DNA from: Bacteroidales bacterium UBA2287
GTDB lineage: Bacteria; Bacteroidota; Bacteroidia; Bacteroidales; Tenuifilaceae
Reading direction: 5' to 3'
Assembly: GCA_002345675.1 (NCBI GenBank)
Contig: DDWL01000026.1
Coordinates: 1 to 64,000, forward strand
Length of the DNA: 64,000 bases
How positions within the stretch are numbered: the first letter of the stretch is position 1; the number at the start of each line of letters is the position of its first letter. Position numbers and translations under genes: made by a program. The notes below the pieces were generated by a model. The model was not told the origin of the DNA, searched no databases, and saw nothing but the letters and a program-made list of their open reading frames with translations. Shown here one piece after another: positions 34,424 through 43,519 of this stretch.

Positions 34424-35334
34424 TGTTAGAATGTTTATTGTTAAAAGTTAAGTCCCTTAGCATTAAAAAACCATATTTAAAACAATTATTTTTCGGTTTT
34501 TAGGTTAACCAGTAATTGGCAATTTCAACAACCTGCTTGTTAAGAACAAAATGTAAAAAAGTTCCTTTCGAAGTTGGTCTGAATCTTTTAAAAACCTTTT
34601 AAATACCTAAATTCCGCAGCAAAAATATTTGCAAGTAAAAATAATCCATTTATGGTTATGTTTTAAGGCTCGCTGGATCAATTTGTCGAAAATATATATT
34701 GCTATATCGGGGTTGGCGAGAAAAGCATACGGAAATTTTATTCCATGCCAAAATCAGTGCTATTTTGACGACTCTAAAACCTGCTCAAAATTAACAGGAA
34801 AGCGTTAACGAATGAATGTCAGGTATATATATTTGTCGACAGAGCGCAACTTACCCATCACTAGCAATAACAAAGGGCTATCAGCCAAGAAGCAAGTGGC
34901 ATTTTTTTCTTTGTACCCATTTTTAAAACATGGTGTCGACTACTTTTAATCCATTTGCAAGGTACTGCCATGAAACGGAAAATCAATTGCTTTAAGCGAC
35001 CGTTAGATTTCACAAAATTAAAAACACAACAAAAAGTGAGCATCTGTTTTTCTTAAAAATTGGATTGATCAAAAATGAACCTCTGTAAGGTATTTTAAAG
35101 AATTTTGAGGTACTTCTGTAAAAAACACCCCTATGTCTGTAAAAACCTCTGTAAGTAAAAATGGCTAAAAGTCTCACCCTAGTTGCAAAGTAATTTTTTG
35201 GTAAAAAAGTCTTGTCACTTTTTCTACTTCCACTTTGTCATTTTTCTACTTACGTCTTACAAAGATGACACAGACAATCAATTTGTGTTGTATATCAATA
35301 TATTACATCGTATTTCAAAAAAGTTATTAACAAA
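34424..35334. other. Intergenic region upstream of the dcw cluster, no gene seen
   Basis: About 910 bases without a convincing coding region. It holds four CTGTAA words (35083, 35116, 35137, 35149), a tandem near-repeat of GTCACTTTTTCTACTT (35214 and 35238) and AT-rich stretches. Parts may be a distal regulatory region of mraZ or decayed DNA. No RNA gene was recognised. Confidence 0.4.
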
Positions 35335-35370
35335 GTGGGAAAAAGTGGGAAAATATGGAATAATGTGGGA
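35335..35370 (+). promoter_or_regulatory. MraZ-type operator: four 10-bp spaced GTGGGA repeats
   Basis: The region ahead of mraZ reads GTGGGA at 35335, 35345 and 35365 and a degenerate ATGGAA at 35355, all exactly 10 bp apart. MraZ in E. coli and Mycoplasma binds direct repeats of this type (TGGGN separated by five bases). The last repeat ends 40 bases before the mraZ start codon, in position to cover the promoter. Confidence 0.85.
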
Positions 35371-35410
35371 GAATATTTCATAATTTTACAATCTGAAATA
35401 CCATACCTAA

Positions 35411-35875
35411 ATGAATTCATTTATTGGCGATTACGAATGCAGAGTTGACGAGAAAGGGCGCTTGCTTTTCCCTTCGGCTCTAAGGAAGCAGAACAAATCT
35501 GCCTCCCCCGATCGCTACGTGGTAAAAAAGGACATTTACGAAAGCTGCCTCGTGCTGTTTCCCATGGAGGAGTGGGAACGCCAAAATGCGCTAATTAGGC
35601 GCAACACAAATCCTTACAACAAGGAGCAGGCACAATTTTTAAGGGAATTTTACCGCGGCACCGCCGAAATAAGCCTCGACTCGAACGGGCGATTGCTTAT
35701 TCCAAAAAGGCTTCTCGAAATGGTTAACATTTCGAAGGACATTGTGCTTAGCGGACAGGATAGCAAAATTGAAATTTGGTCGAAAGAACGATACGATAGC
35801 AACGGTCTCGACGAGCAAAAATTCGCCTCGCTTGCCGAGAAGGTTTTGGGCTCATCGCAACTAAAGGAGGAGTAG
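35411..35875 (+). CDS. mraZ: Transcriptional regulator MraZ
   Basis: 154 aa, two SpoVT/AbrB-like beta-barrel halves: FIGDYECRVDEKGRLLFPSALRKQ and ISLDSNGRLLIPKRLLEMVNISKDIVLSGQDSKIEIWSKERYD. MraZ represses the dcw operon, and its first gene position plus the 10-bp repeats just upstream fit autoregulation. Followed after three bases by rsmH. Confidence 0.95.
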   Translation: MNSFIGDYECRVDEKGRLLFPSALRKQNKSASPDRYVVKKDIYESCLVLFPMEEWERQNALIRRNTNPYNKEQAQFLREFYRGTAEISLDSNGRLLIPKRLLEMVNISKDIVLSGQDSKIEIWSKERYDSNGLDEQKFASLAEKVLGSSQLKEE

Positions 35876-35878
35876 GAA

Positions 35879-36778
35879 ATGGTGTACCACGTGCCTGTGC
35901 TGCTCGACGAGAGCATTGAAGGGCTTAATATTAAGCCCAACGGAACCTATGTCGATTTAACGTTTGGCGGAGGTGGGCACTCGTCAGCCATTCTTCAGAA
36001 ACTTTCGCCGAAGGGCAAACTTTTTGGTTTCGACCAGGACGAGGATGCCATTGCAAACGCTCCAAAGGATAAGCGTTTTACCTTTGTTCGCGGCAACTTC
36101 CGCTACTTCCGAAATTTTTTACGATACAACGGCGTACTAACCGTCGACGGCATACTGGCCGACCTTGGCGTTTCGTCGCACCACTTCGACAGCCCCGAAA
36201 GGGGTTTCTCGTTTAGGCATAAGGGGCCACTCGACATGCGCATGAACCCAGCCAGCAGCCTAAGCGCAGCAAAGGTTGTAAACACCTACTCGCAGGAAAA
36301 ACTAGTTGAACTATTCAAACTTTACGGCGAGTTGCCCAATGCGTTTAAGGTTGCGCAAGAAATTGCAAAGGTTCGCCAAAGCGCCCCAATTGAAACCGTT
36401 GAGAAGCTATTCGAAATTCTTGGTAAGCATTTCCCTCAAAAATTTCAGAATAAAATGATGGCGCAAACCTTTCAGGCGCTTCGCATTGAGGTAAACAGCG
36501 AAATGGAGGTACTAAAGCAAATGCTTTTGCAAACGCCAAAGGCGCTAAAGTCGGAGGGTCGACTTGTGGTAATATCGTACCACTCGCTTGAGGATAGGCT
36601 AGTTAAAAACTTTATAAAATCGGGAAACTTCGAAGGCAAAGTCGACACCGACTTTTACGGCAACACCAGTTCGCCACTCTATGCAGTAAACCGTAAGGTA
36701 ATTGTACCAAGCGACGAGGAGAACGATAGAAACTCGCGTGCGCGCAGCGCAAAACTTAGAATAGCCCTAAAGGTATGA
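35879..36778 (+). CDS. rsmH: 16S rRNA (cytosine-1402 N4)-methyltransferase RsmH (MraW)
   Basis: 299 aa. Begins HVPVLLDESIEGLNIKPNGTYVDLTFGGGGHS with SAM motif I, then FGFDQDEDAI, GILADLGVSSHHFD, and the family's C-terminal SYHSLEDRLVKNFI. Methylates C1402 of 16S rRNA. Its stop overlaps the FtsL start by four bases (ATGA). Confidence 0.97.
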   Translation: MVYHVPVLLDESIEGLNIKPNGTYVDLTFGGGGHSSAILQKLSPKGKLFGFDQDEDAIANAPKDKRFTFVRGNFRYFRNFLRYNGVLTVDGILADLGVSSHHFDSPERGFSFRHKGPLDMRMNPASSLSAAKVVNTYSQEKLVELFKLYGELPNAFKVAQEIAKVRQSAPIETVEKLFEILGKHFPQKFQNKMMAQTFQALRIEVNSEMEVLKQMLLQTPKALKSEGRLVVISYHSLEDRLVKNFIKSGNFEGKVDTDFYGNTSSPLYAVNRKVIVPSDEENDRNSRARSAKLRIALKV

Positions 36779-37155
36779 GCGACGAGAACAAAAGGGTAGA
36801 GTTTATTGATGAGAAACCCAGCAAAAAGGAGGCAAAAAAAGGCGGGGGGCTTATGGATTTGCTTAACGGGAGCTTGCTAAACCGCAGCTCGGTGAGCAAC
36901 CAGCTTCCATACATTCTTTTTTTAGCATTTATTGCTCTTTTTTACATTGCCAACAGGTACCGTTTCGAAAAGATAGTTCGAAATAGCCAAGCCATTCAAA
37001 TTGAAGTAAAAAATCTCAGAGCCGAATCGATCACCACTGCGGCTCAGCTAATGAATATTAGCAAGCAAAGTCAGGTAGTTAAAGAACTTGAGGAAAGAGG
37101 TATTGGACTAAAGGAATCGGTAGTTCCACCAAAAAAAATAAAAGCACGGTTATAG
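36775..37155 (+). CDS. ftsL: FtsL-like cell-division membrane protein
   Basis: 126 aa, bitopic. Basic cytoplasmic tail (1-47), one TM (about 48-63, LPYILFLAFIALFYIA), then a periplasmic coiled coil. Sequence similarity to E. coli FtsL is weak, as usual for Bacteroidota. The assignment rests on position between rsmH and ftsI and on topology. Confidence 0.85.
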   Translation: MSDENKRVEFIDEKPSKKEAKKGGGLMDLLNGSLLNRSSVSNQLPYILFLAFIALFYIANRYRFEKIVRNSQAIQIEVKNLRAESITTAAQLMNISKQSQVVKELEERGIGLKESVVPPKKIKARL

Positions 37156-37163
37156 GTTAAAGC

Positions 37164-39278
37164 ATGTCGGTTAAAAAGGAAATACTGTTTCGAGTTGGCC
37201 TAGTGTACGCATTATTTGTACTGCTAGGTTTTGCCATTATTGGCAAAATGGTGTACATACAGTTTGTGCAGGGTGCCAAACTACGCACCATGGCTCGCTC
37301 GATTACCTACAAAGACATAACCATTGAGCCAAGCAGGGGCGATATTTGCGCAGTCGATGGCCGCGTTTTGGCAACGTCGGTTCCCTACTTCGAAATACGA
37401 ATGGACCTTTTGGCAGCAGGCCTAACCAACGACATATTTAGTAGAAATATCGATTCTCTTTCAATTTCCCTTTCGAGGTTTTTTGGCGACAAGTCGCACT
37501 ATTCGTACAAATCGGAACTAACTAACGCACGTCGTCATGCCCGTAACCGCAGGTACTACCCAATTGGTAGCCGACAGGTAAACTACATTGAACTTCAAAA
37601 AATTAAAAAGTTCCCCATTTTCCGCTTGGGCGAAAACACGGGAGGCTTCATTCCCGTTCAGGTTAACAGGCGCATAAAACCCCACTCGAGCTTAGCCGCT
37701 CGAACCATTGGCTCGGTAAACGACGATGGCGTTGCCGTTGGAATTGAAGGTGCTTTCGACCATATTTTACGTGGCAAAGCAGGCGTAAGCATTCAGCAGC
37801 GAGTGCCGGGCAACATGTGGGTTGAAGTAAGCAGCTCCATGGAAGTTATTCCCGAAGATGGTAGGGATATTATTACAACTCTTGATGTTACACTGCAAGA
37901 CGTTGCCGAAAATGCGCTTCGCAAGCAACTAGGCAGACATGCAGCCGAGCACGGCTCGGTAATTTTAATGGAGGTAAAAACTGGCGACATTAAAGCTATT
38001 GCCAACCTTAGGCGCGATGGCGACGGAACATACTCCGAAGCCTTTAACTACGCCATTGGCGAAGGCGCCGAACCCGGTTCAACATTTAAAATAGCCACTC
38101 TTATTGCGCTTCTCGAAGATGGGCAGGTGCAACTCGACGAAAAAGTATTTTGCCACAACGGCAAAATTAAGTACTACGACAAAACCATAACCGACTCGAA
38201 GGAGGGTGGATATGGAACGCTAACAGTTCGAGAAGTTTTCGAATTCTCGTCGAATGTTGGCGTTACCGAACTGGTTATGAAGCACTACAAAGGGAAAGAG
38301 AAAAAATTTCTCGACCGAATTTACGACATGAAGCTAAATCAGCCTCTTAATCTCGAAATTAAGGGCGAATCGCAGCCATATATTAAGTACCCTGGCGACA
38401 AACTTTGGTCGGGAGTTTCGCTACCCATGATGAGCATTGGCTACGAGCTAAAAATGGCACCACTGCAAATTCTTACGCTTTACAACGCCATTGCCAATAA
38501 CGGACGGATGGTTAAGCCTCGCTTTGTAAAAGCTATACGAGCACACGGACAAGTTACTCACGAATTTCAACCACAGGTTATTACATCATCAATTTGCTCC
38601 AACAGCACACTTCGAAAGGTACGCGAAGTGCTCGAAGGGGTAGTTGAAAATGGAACAGCCAAAAACCTAAAGAACGACAACTACAAAATTGCCGGAAAAA
38701 CAGGAACAGCGCAAATTGCACGTGGCACAAAAGGGTACCGTGGCGAAAAGGGTATTGGCTATCAGGCTTCGTTTGCAGGCTATTTTCCTGCCGACGATCC
38801 AAAGTACTCGTGCATTGTAGTTGTTAACTCGCCATCGCGCAGCGTTTACTACGGGAACCTAATTGCTGGACCAATTTTTAAAGAAATTGCCGACAAGGTT
38901 TACGCCACAAGCATCCAGTGGTTTCCCGAAACAAATGGCGACGAACTTGTTGAACTTCCCGAGTCGAAGAATGGATTTAAACCAGATATTAGAACCGTAT
39001 TAAGAACATTAGATATTCCTTACAACGACAATAGCAAGGAGTTTCCATGGGTTGCAACTTCGAGAGTAGAAGAGAATATTCAGCTTAACAAACGAAGCAT
39101 AACTCCAAATTTAGTTCCCGATGTTTCAGGAATGTGCCTTAAGGACGCACTTTATCTTCTTGAGAACTTAGGCATAAGGGTTTCGGTTCACGGTCGCGGA
39201 TTTGTTCGAAGCCAAAGTTTACTTCCTGGCACTAGAGCATCAAGTGGTGAAACCATGTCAATTCAAATGAGCAATTAA
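37164..39278 (+). CDS. ftsI: Septal transpeptidase FtsI (PBP3) with PASTA domain
   Basis: 704 aa class B penicillin-binding protein. N-terminal TM (about 10-30), PBP dimer domain, then catalytic motifs SxxK (GSTFKI), SxN (SSNVG) and KTG (AGKTGTAQ). A C-terminal PASTA-like domain (NLVPDVSGMCLKDALYLLENLGI) is present. Crosslinks septal peptidoglycan at the inner membrane in the FtsW complex. Separated from murE by four bases. Confidence 0.95.
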   Translation: MSVKKEILFRVGLVYALFVLLGFAIIGKMVYIQFVQGAKLRTMARSITYKDITIEPSRGDICAVDGRVLATSVPYFEIRMDLLAAGLTNDIFSRNIDSLSISLSRFFGDKSHYSYKSELTNARRHARNRRYYPIGSRQVNYIELQKIKKFPIFRLGENTGGFIPVQVNRRIKPHSSLAARTIGSVNDDGVAVGIEGAFDHILRGKAGVSIQQRVPGNMWVEVSSSMEVIPEDGRDIITTLDVTLQDVAENALRKQLGRHAAEHGSVILMEVKTGDIKAIANLRRDGDGTYSEAFNYAIGEGAEPGSTFKIATLIALLEDGQVQLDEKVFCHNGKIKYYDKTITDSKEGGYGTLTVREVFEFSSNVGVTELVMKHYKGKEKKFLDRIYDMKLNQPLNLEIKGESQPYIKYPGDKLWSGVSLPMMSIGYELKMAPLQILTLYNAIANNGRMVKPRFVKAIRAHGQVTHEFQPQVITSSICSNSTLRKVREVLEGVVENGTAKNLKNDNYKIAGKTGTAQIARGTKGYRGEKGIGYQASFAGYFPADDPKYSCIVVVNSPSRSVYYGNLIAGPIFKEIADKVYATSIQWFPETNGDELVELPESKNGFKPDIRTVLRTLDIPYNDNSKEFPWVATSRVEENIQLNKRSITPNLVPDVSGMCLKDALYLLENLGIRVSVHGRGFVRSQSLLPGTRASSGETMSIQMSN

Positions 39279-39282
39279 CAGC

Positions 39283-40746
39283 ATGAAAAAGCTAAAGGAA
39301 ATACTTCCCAAAAAAGGGGTAATTGAAATTATTGGCGATGAAAACATTGCCATTAATGCTCTTGAAATCGACTCGCGAAAGGTTTCAGCAAACTCGGGTT
39401 TCCTTGCCATTAGGGGCACGCTCACCGATGGCCACAACTACATTGACGGAGCCATTAAACTTGGCGCAAAGGCAATAGTTTGCGAAGAAATTCCTGCGGA
39501 ACAAGCAAAAGGTGTTACATATATTAAGGTAAAGGATTGCAGTGTAGCAGCTGGCGAAATGGCATCGAATTTCTACAACAACCCATCGCAAAAGCTGACC
39601 TTGGTGGGAATTACCGGAACAAACGGCAAAACCACAACCGTAACATTACTTTACAAACTTGCCAATGAGCTTGGCCATAAATCGGGGCTACTTTCAACCG
39701 TTGCTAACTTTATTGGCGAAAAGGAAATCCCCAGCACGCACACAACTCCCGACGCCATTCAGCTAAACGAGTTGCTCTCATTAATGGTTTCCGAGGGTTG
39801 CACCCATTGCTTTATGGAGGTTAGCTCGCACGCAATTGCGCAAAACCGCATTGCTGGGCTGAACTTTAACGGGGCAATTTTTTCGAACATAACCCACGAC
39901 CACCTCGATTACCACGTAACTTTCGACGAGTACATTAAGGCAAAAAAACTTTTCTTCGACAACCTTACTCCCGAAGCCTTTGCACTTACCAATGCCGATG
40001 ACCGAAACGGGCAAATAATGGTTCAGAACACCAAGGCTAAAGTTTACACCTACTCGCTACGGTCGATGGCCAACTTTCGCTGTAAAATTATCGACCATCA
40101 GCTTTACGGAATGCAGCTCAATATCGACTCAATTGAAATGTGGAGCCGACTTATTGGAAAGTTTAATGCCTACAACATTCTTGCTGTTTACGCAACAGCT
40201 CAGCTGCTCAGCTTCGACAAGCACGAAGTGCTTACTGTACTTAGTGCCATGGAGCCCGTAAATGGCCGATTCGAACATTTTCGCGCACCCAACGGTGTTG
40301 TGGCAATTGTCGATTACGCCCACACCCCCGATGCTGTTGAAAACGTAATAAGCACCATTAACGAGTTGCTAAAAAACGACGAAAAACTTATAACAGTTAT
40401 TGGTGCAGGTGGAAATCGCGATAAAACCAAACGCCCCATTATGGCTAGGGTTGCTGTAAACGGAAGCAGTTTGGTTATTCTCACATCCGACAATCCACGA
40501 AACGAGGAACCTGAGGATATTATTAACGACATGAAAAAGGGCGTTGAGCCCTCAATGGTGGGCAAGGTACTTTCAATTACCGATAGGCGAGAAGCCATTC
40601 GAACCGCTTGCTTACTTGCTGCCCCAGGCGATTTAGTGCTTGTTGCTGGGAAGGGACACGAAAACTATCAGGAGGTTAAGGGAGTTAAGCACCACTTCGA
40701 CGACAAAGAAATTATTGCTGAAATATTTAAAACCCTAAAGGCATGA
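39283..40746 (+). CDS. murE: UDP-MurNAc-tripeptide synthetase MurE
   Basis: 487 aa Mur ligase. P-loop VGITGTNGKTTTVTLL, IFSNITHDHLDYHVTFDEY for the central domain and the DNPRNEEPEDII motif, which in other MurE enzymes marks meso-diaminopimelate specificity (DNPR). Adds the third amino acid to the stem peptide in the cytoplasm. Overlaps mraY by four bases. Confidence 0.96.
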   Translation: MKKLKEILPKKGVIEIIGDENIAINALEIDSRKVSANSGFLAIRGTLTDGHNYIDGAIKLGAKAIVCEEIPAEQAKGVTYIKVKDCSVAAGEMASNFYNNPSQKLTLVGITGTNGKTTTVTLLYKLANELGHKSGLLSTVANFIGEKEIPSTHTTPDAIQLNELLSLMVSEGCTHCFMEVSSHAIAQNRIAGLNFNGAIFSNITHDHLDYHVTFDEYIKAKKLFFDNLTPEAFALTNADDRNGQIMVQNTKAKVYTYSLRSMANFRCKIIDHQLYGMQLNIDSIEMWSRLIGKFNAYNILAVYATAQLLSFDKHEVLTVLSAMEPVNGRFEHFRAPNGVVAIVDYAHTPDAVENVISTINELLKNDEKLITVIGAGGNRDKTKRPIMARVAVNGSSLVILTSDNPRNEEPEDIINDMKKGVEPSMVGKVLSITDRREAIRTACLLAAPGDLVLVAGKGHENYQEVKGVKHHFDDKEIIAEIFKTLKA

Positions 40747-41993
40747 TTTACTACATTCTAAAACACCTCGACCAGTTCGATGTTCCCGGAGCAGGGCTTT
40801 ACCAATACATATCGTTTCGCTCGGCAATGGCTGTAATAACTTCGCTTGCTTTTGCTCTTCTCATTGGCAAACGAATAATTATTTATTTACAAAAAAAGCA
40901 AATTGGCGAAGAGGTGCGAAACCTTGGCCTCGAGGGTCAAATGCAGAAAAAGGGAACTCCAACCATGGGAGGAATTATTATTCTTCTCTCAATTCTTATT
41001 CCCGTTCTCCTTTTCACTAAGCTCGACAATATTTATATAATTATAATGATAGTAACAACCGTTTGGCTTGGTCTAGTTGGCTTTGCCGACGATTACATAA
41101 AGGTATTTTTAAAGAACAAGCAGGGCCTTTCGGGAAAGTTAAAAATATTAGGCCAAATAATTCTTGGGCTATTTGTAGGTGTAACCCTTTACCTAAGCCC
41201 CGATGTGGTAGTTCGCGAACGAGTAGTTAAGCACGTAGCCTCGGAGGGTACCGAAATAATTGAAGGAAACGATAGCACAGGCGAAAAAAGCATAATTCTT
41301 AGCGCAAACCAAAAGAATACAAATACAACAATCCCATTTTTCAAGGACAACGAGTTCGACTACTCTTACCTTGTACCTTTTAAAGGTGTTTGGAAAGAGC
41401 GAATTACTTGGGTTGTGTTTATTCTCGCAGTAATTCTTATTGTAACAGCCGTATCGAATGGTGCCAACCTTACCGATGGGCTCGACGGGCTGGCGACAGG
41501 TGTTAGCATGGTAATAGGAACTACTCTCGGAATTTTTGCATACCTGTCGGGAAACCTTATATACTCCGAGTACCTTAATATAATGTACATACCCAACACT
41601 GGGGAACTGGTAATTTTTATGAGCGCCTTTATTGGTGCTTGCATTGGCTTTTTGTGGTACAACAGCTATCCCGCACAGGTTTTTATGGGCGACACAGGTA
41701 GCTTAGCCATTGGCGGAATTATTGCCGTTTTTGCCATACTTATTCGCAAGGAGCTTCTTATTCCAATTCTATGTGGAATTTTCTTTGTCGAAAGCCTATC
41801 GGTAATGATTCAGGTTTCGTACTTCAAGTATACAAAGCGAAAATATGGTGAGGGACGAAGGGTTTTCCTTATGTCGCCGCTGCATCATCATTACCAAAAA
41901 AAGGGCTACCCCGAACCAAAAATTGTAACCCGATTCTGGATTGTGGCAATAATTCTTGCAGTAATTACAGTTGTTACACTAAAAGTACGATAA
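40743..41993 (+). CDS. mraY: Phospho-MurNAc-pentapeptide transferase MraY
   Basis: 416 aa, about ten membrane helices. MraY signatures: KKGTPTMGGIIILL, FADDYIKVFLKNKQGLSGKLK, NLTDGLDGLA and GDTGSLAIGG. A loop of about 60 residues after LYLSPDVVVRE is longer than in E. coli, as seen in other Bacteroidota. Forms lipid I on the cytoplasmic face. Confidence 0.96.
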   Translation: MIYYILKHLDQFDVPGAGLYQYISFRSAMAVITSLAFALLIGKRIIIYLQKKQIGEEVRNLGLEGQMQKKGTPTMGGIIILLSILIPVLLFTKLDNIYIIIMIVTTVWLGLVGFADDYIKVFLKNKQGLSGKLKILGQIILGLFVGVTLYLSPDVVVRERVVKHVASEGTEIIEGNDSTGEKSIILSANQKNTNTTIPFFKDNEFDYSYLVPFKGVWKERITWVVFILAVILIVTAVSNGANLTDGLDGLATGVSMVIGTTLGIFAYLSGNLIYSEYLNIMYIPNTGELVIFMSAFIGACIGFLWYNSYPAQVFMGDTGSLAIGGIIAVFAILIRKELLIPILCGIFFVESLSVMIQVSYFKYTKRKYGEGRRVFLMSPLHHHYQKKGYPEPKIVTRFWIVAIILAVITVVTLKVR

Positions 41994-41996
41994 ACT

Positions 41997-43349
41997 ATGG
42001 CAACTGAGCGAAACATGAACCGAATTGTAGTTCTTGGCGGCGGCGAAAGCGGCGTTGGTTCGGCTATTTTAGCCCTAAAAAAGGGCTTCGAGGTATTTCT
42101 TTCCGACTCGGGAACGCTAAAACCCAAGTACAAGCAAATGCTCGAAAAACATGGCATTCCTTGGGAAGAAGGCAAGCATACCCCCGAGTTAATTTTAAAT
42201 GCAGCCGAAGTTGTAAAATCGCCTGGCATTCCCGATAAAGTGCATATGGTTGAGGAGATTCGTAAAAACGGAATTCCTGTTATTTCGGAAATTGAGCTGG
42301 CTGGACGTTACACAACAGCCAAAAAAATATGTATTACCGGAAGCAACGGTAAAACCACCACCACGTCGCTTATTTACCACATGATGAAAAAGGCTGGGCT
42401 TAACGTTTGCCTTGCAGGCAACATTGGTCGCAGCTTTGCCCTCGAGGTTGCCGAAAACAATCACGACTACTATGTTATTGAGTTAAGCAGCTTTCAGCTC
42501 GATGGCATGTACACCTTTAAAGCCGACATTGCCATTTTGCTAAACATTACACCCGACCATCTCGATAGGTACGACTACAAAATGCAGAACTATGTTGAAT
42601 CGAAGTTTCGCATAACCCGCAACCTCGAAGAGGACGACTGCTTTATTTTTTGCTCCGACGACGAGGTTACTGCCGAACAGTTAAACCAAATAGTTATAAG
42701 GGCGCAGCAACTCCCTTTTTCAATTAAAACAAAAGAAAAACAAACTGCATACCTAGACGGAAACCAAATGTTTATTACCTACAACAACAGCGACTTTAAC
42801 ATGTCAATTAGCGACCTGTCGCTAAAAGGAAAACACAACGTTTACAACTCAATGGCAGCAGGTTTGGCTGGGCATGTTTTGAATATACGCAAGGATATTA
42901 TTAGAGAAAGTCTTGCCGATTTCCAGGGAGTTGAGCATCGCCTCGAAAAGGTATTAACCATACGTGGGGCTTTGTACATAAACGACTCGAAGGCAACCAA
43001 CGTTAATTCGGCGTGGTATGCCCTCGAAAGTGTCGACGCTCCTATTGTTTGGATTGCAGGTGGCACCGACAAGGGCAACGACTACTCATCGCTTCTCGAG
43101 TTGGTAAAAGAGAAGGTTAAAGTATTGGTTTGTCTTGGGGTTGATAACGACAAACTGTACGAAGCTTTTGGCAACATAGTGACAGTATTCCTCGAAGCAA
43201 CCTCAGCCCAAGAGGCCGTTCAATTGGCCTACAAATTTTCGCAGCCTGGCGACACGGTTCTACTTTCGCCAGCATGTGCCAGCTTCGACCTATTTGAAAA
43301 CTACGAGGACAGAGGCCGCCAGTTTAAGCAAGCAGTAAGGGAGTTGTAA
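41997..43349 (+). CDS. murD: UDP-MurNAc-alanine--D-glutamate ligase MurD
   Basis: 450 aa Mur ligase. N-terminal Rossmann VVLGGGESGVGSAIL, P-loop CITGSNGKTTTTSLI, ILNITPDHLDRYD central motif and NDSKATNVNSAWYALE plus ACASFDLFENYEDRG at the C-terminus. Start taken at the ATG three bases after mraY. An internal Met (MNRIVV) is also possible. Confidence 0.95.
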   Translation: MATERNMNRIVVLGGGESGVGSAILALKKGFEVFLSDSGTLKPKYKQMLEKHGIPWEEGKHTPELILNAAEVVKSPGIPDKVHMVEEIRKNGIPVISEIELAGRYTTAKKICITGSNGKTTTTSLIYHMMKKAGLNVCLAGNIGRSFALEVAENNHDYYVIELSSFQLDGMYTFKADIAILLNITPDHLDRYDYKMQNYVESKFRITRNLEEDDCFIFCSDDEVTAEQLNQIVIRAQQLPFSIKTKEKQTAYLDGNQMFITYNNSDFNMSISDLSLKGKHNVYNSMAAGLAGHVLNIRKDIIRESLADFQGVEHRLEKVLTIRGALYINDSKATNVNSAWYALESVDAPIVWIAGGTDKGNDYSSLLELVKEKVKVLVCLGVDNDKLYEAFGNIVTVFLEATSAQEAVQLAYKFSQPGDTVLLSPACASFDLFENYEDRGRQFKQAVREL

Positions 43350-43360
43350 GCAAAAAAAAT

Positions 43361-43495
43361 AGAACGCAGATGACACGGATTACACTGATAAACACTGATA
43401 CAAAGGGAAATAAATCTGCGAAAACTTGCAATGAGTTCCGATGGCTGTCGGAGTCGAAAAATCTGTGTAATCTGTAGCAAAAATTGGCTTAACAG
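43361..43495. repeat. CGCAGATGACACGGATTACAC-type dispersed repeat between murD and ftsW
   Basis: Inverted CGCAGAT (43365-43371)/ATCTGCG (43414-43420), GATTACAC and GTGTAATC words, and a nested TCCGAT-TGTCGGA imperfect palindrome near 43438-43453. This 170-base non-coding gap is the only long break inside the murD-ftsW stretch of the dcw operon. The repeat type is common in intergenic regions of Bacteroidota. Confidence 0.7.
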
Positions 43496-43519
43496 ATTAA
43501 CGCAAATTAAATTAAATAT

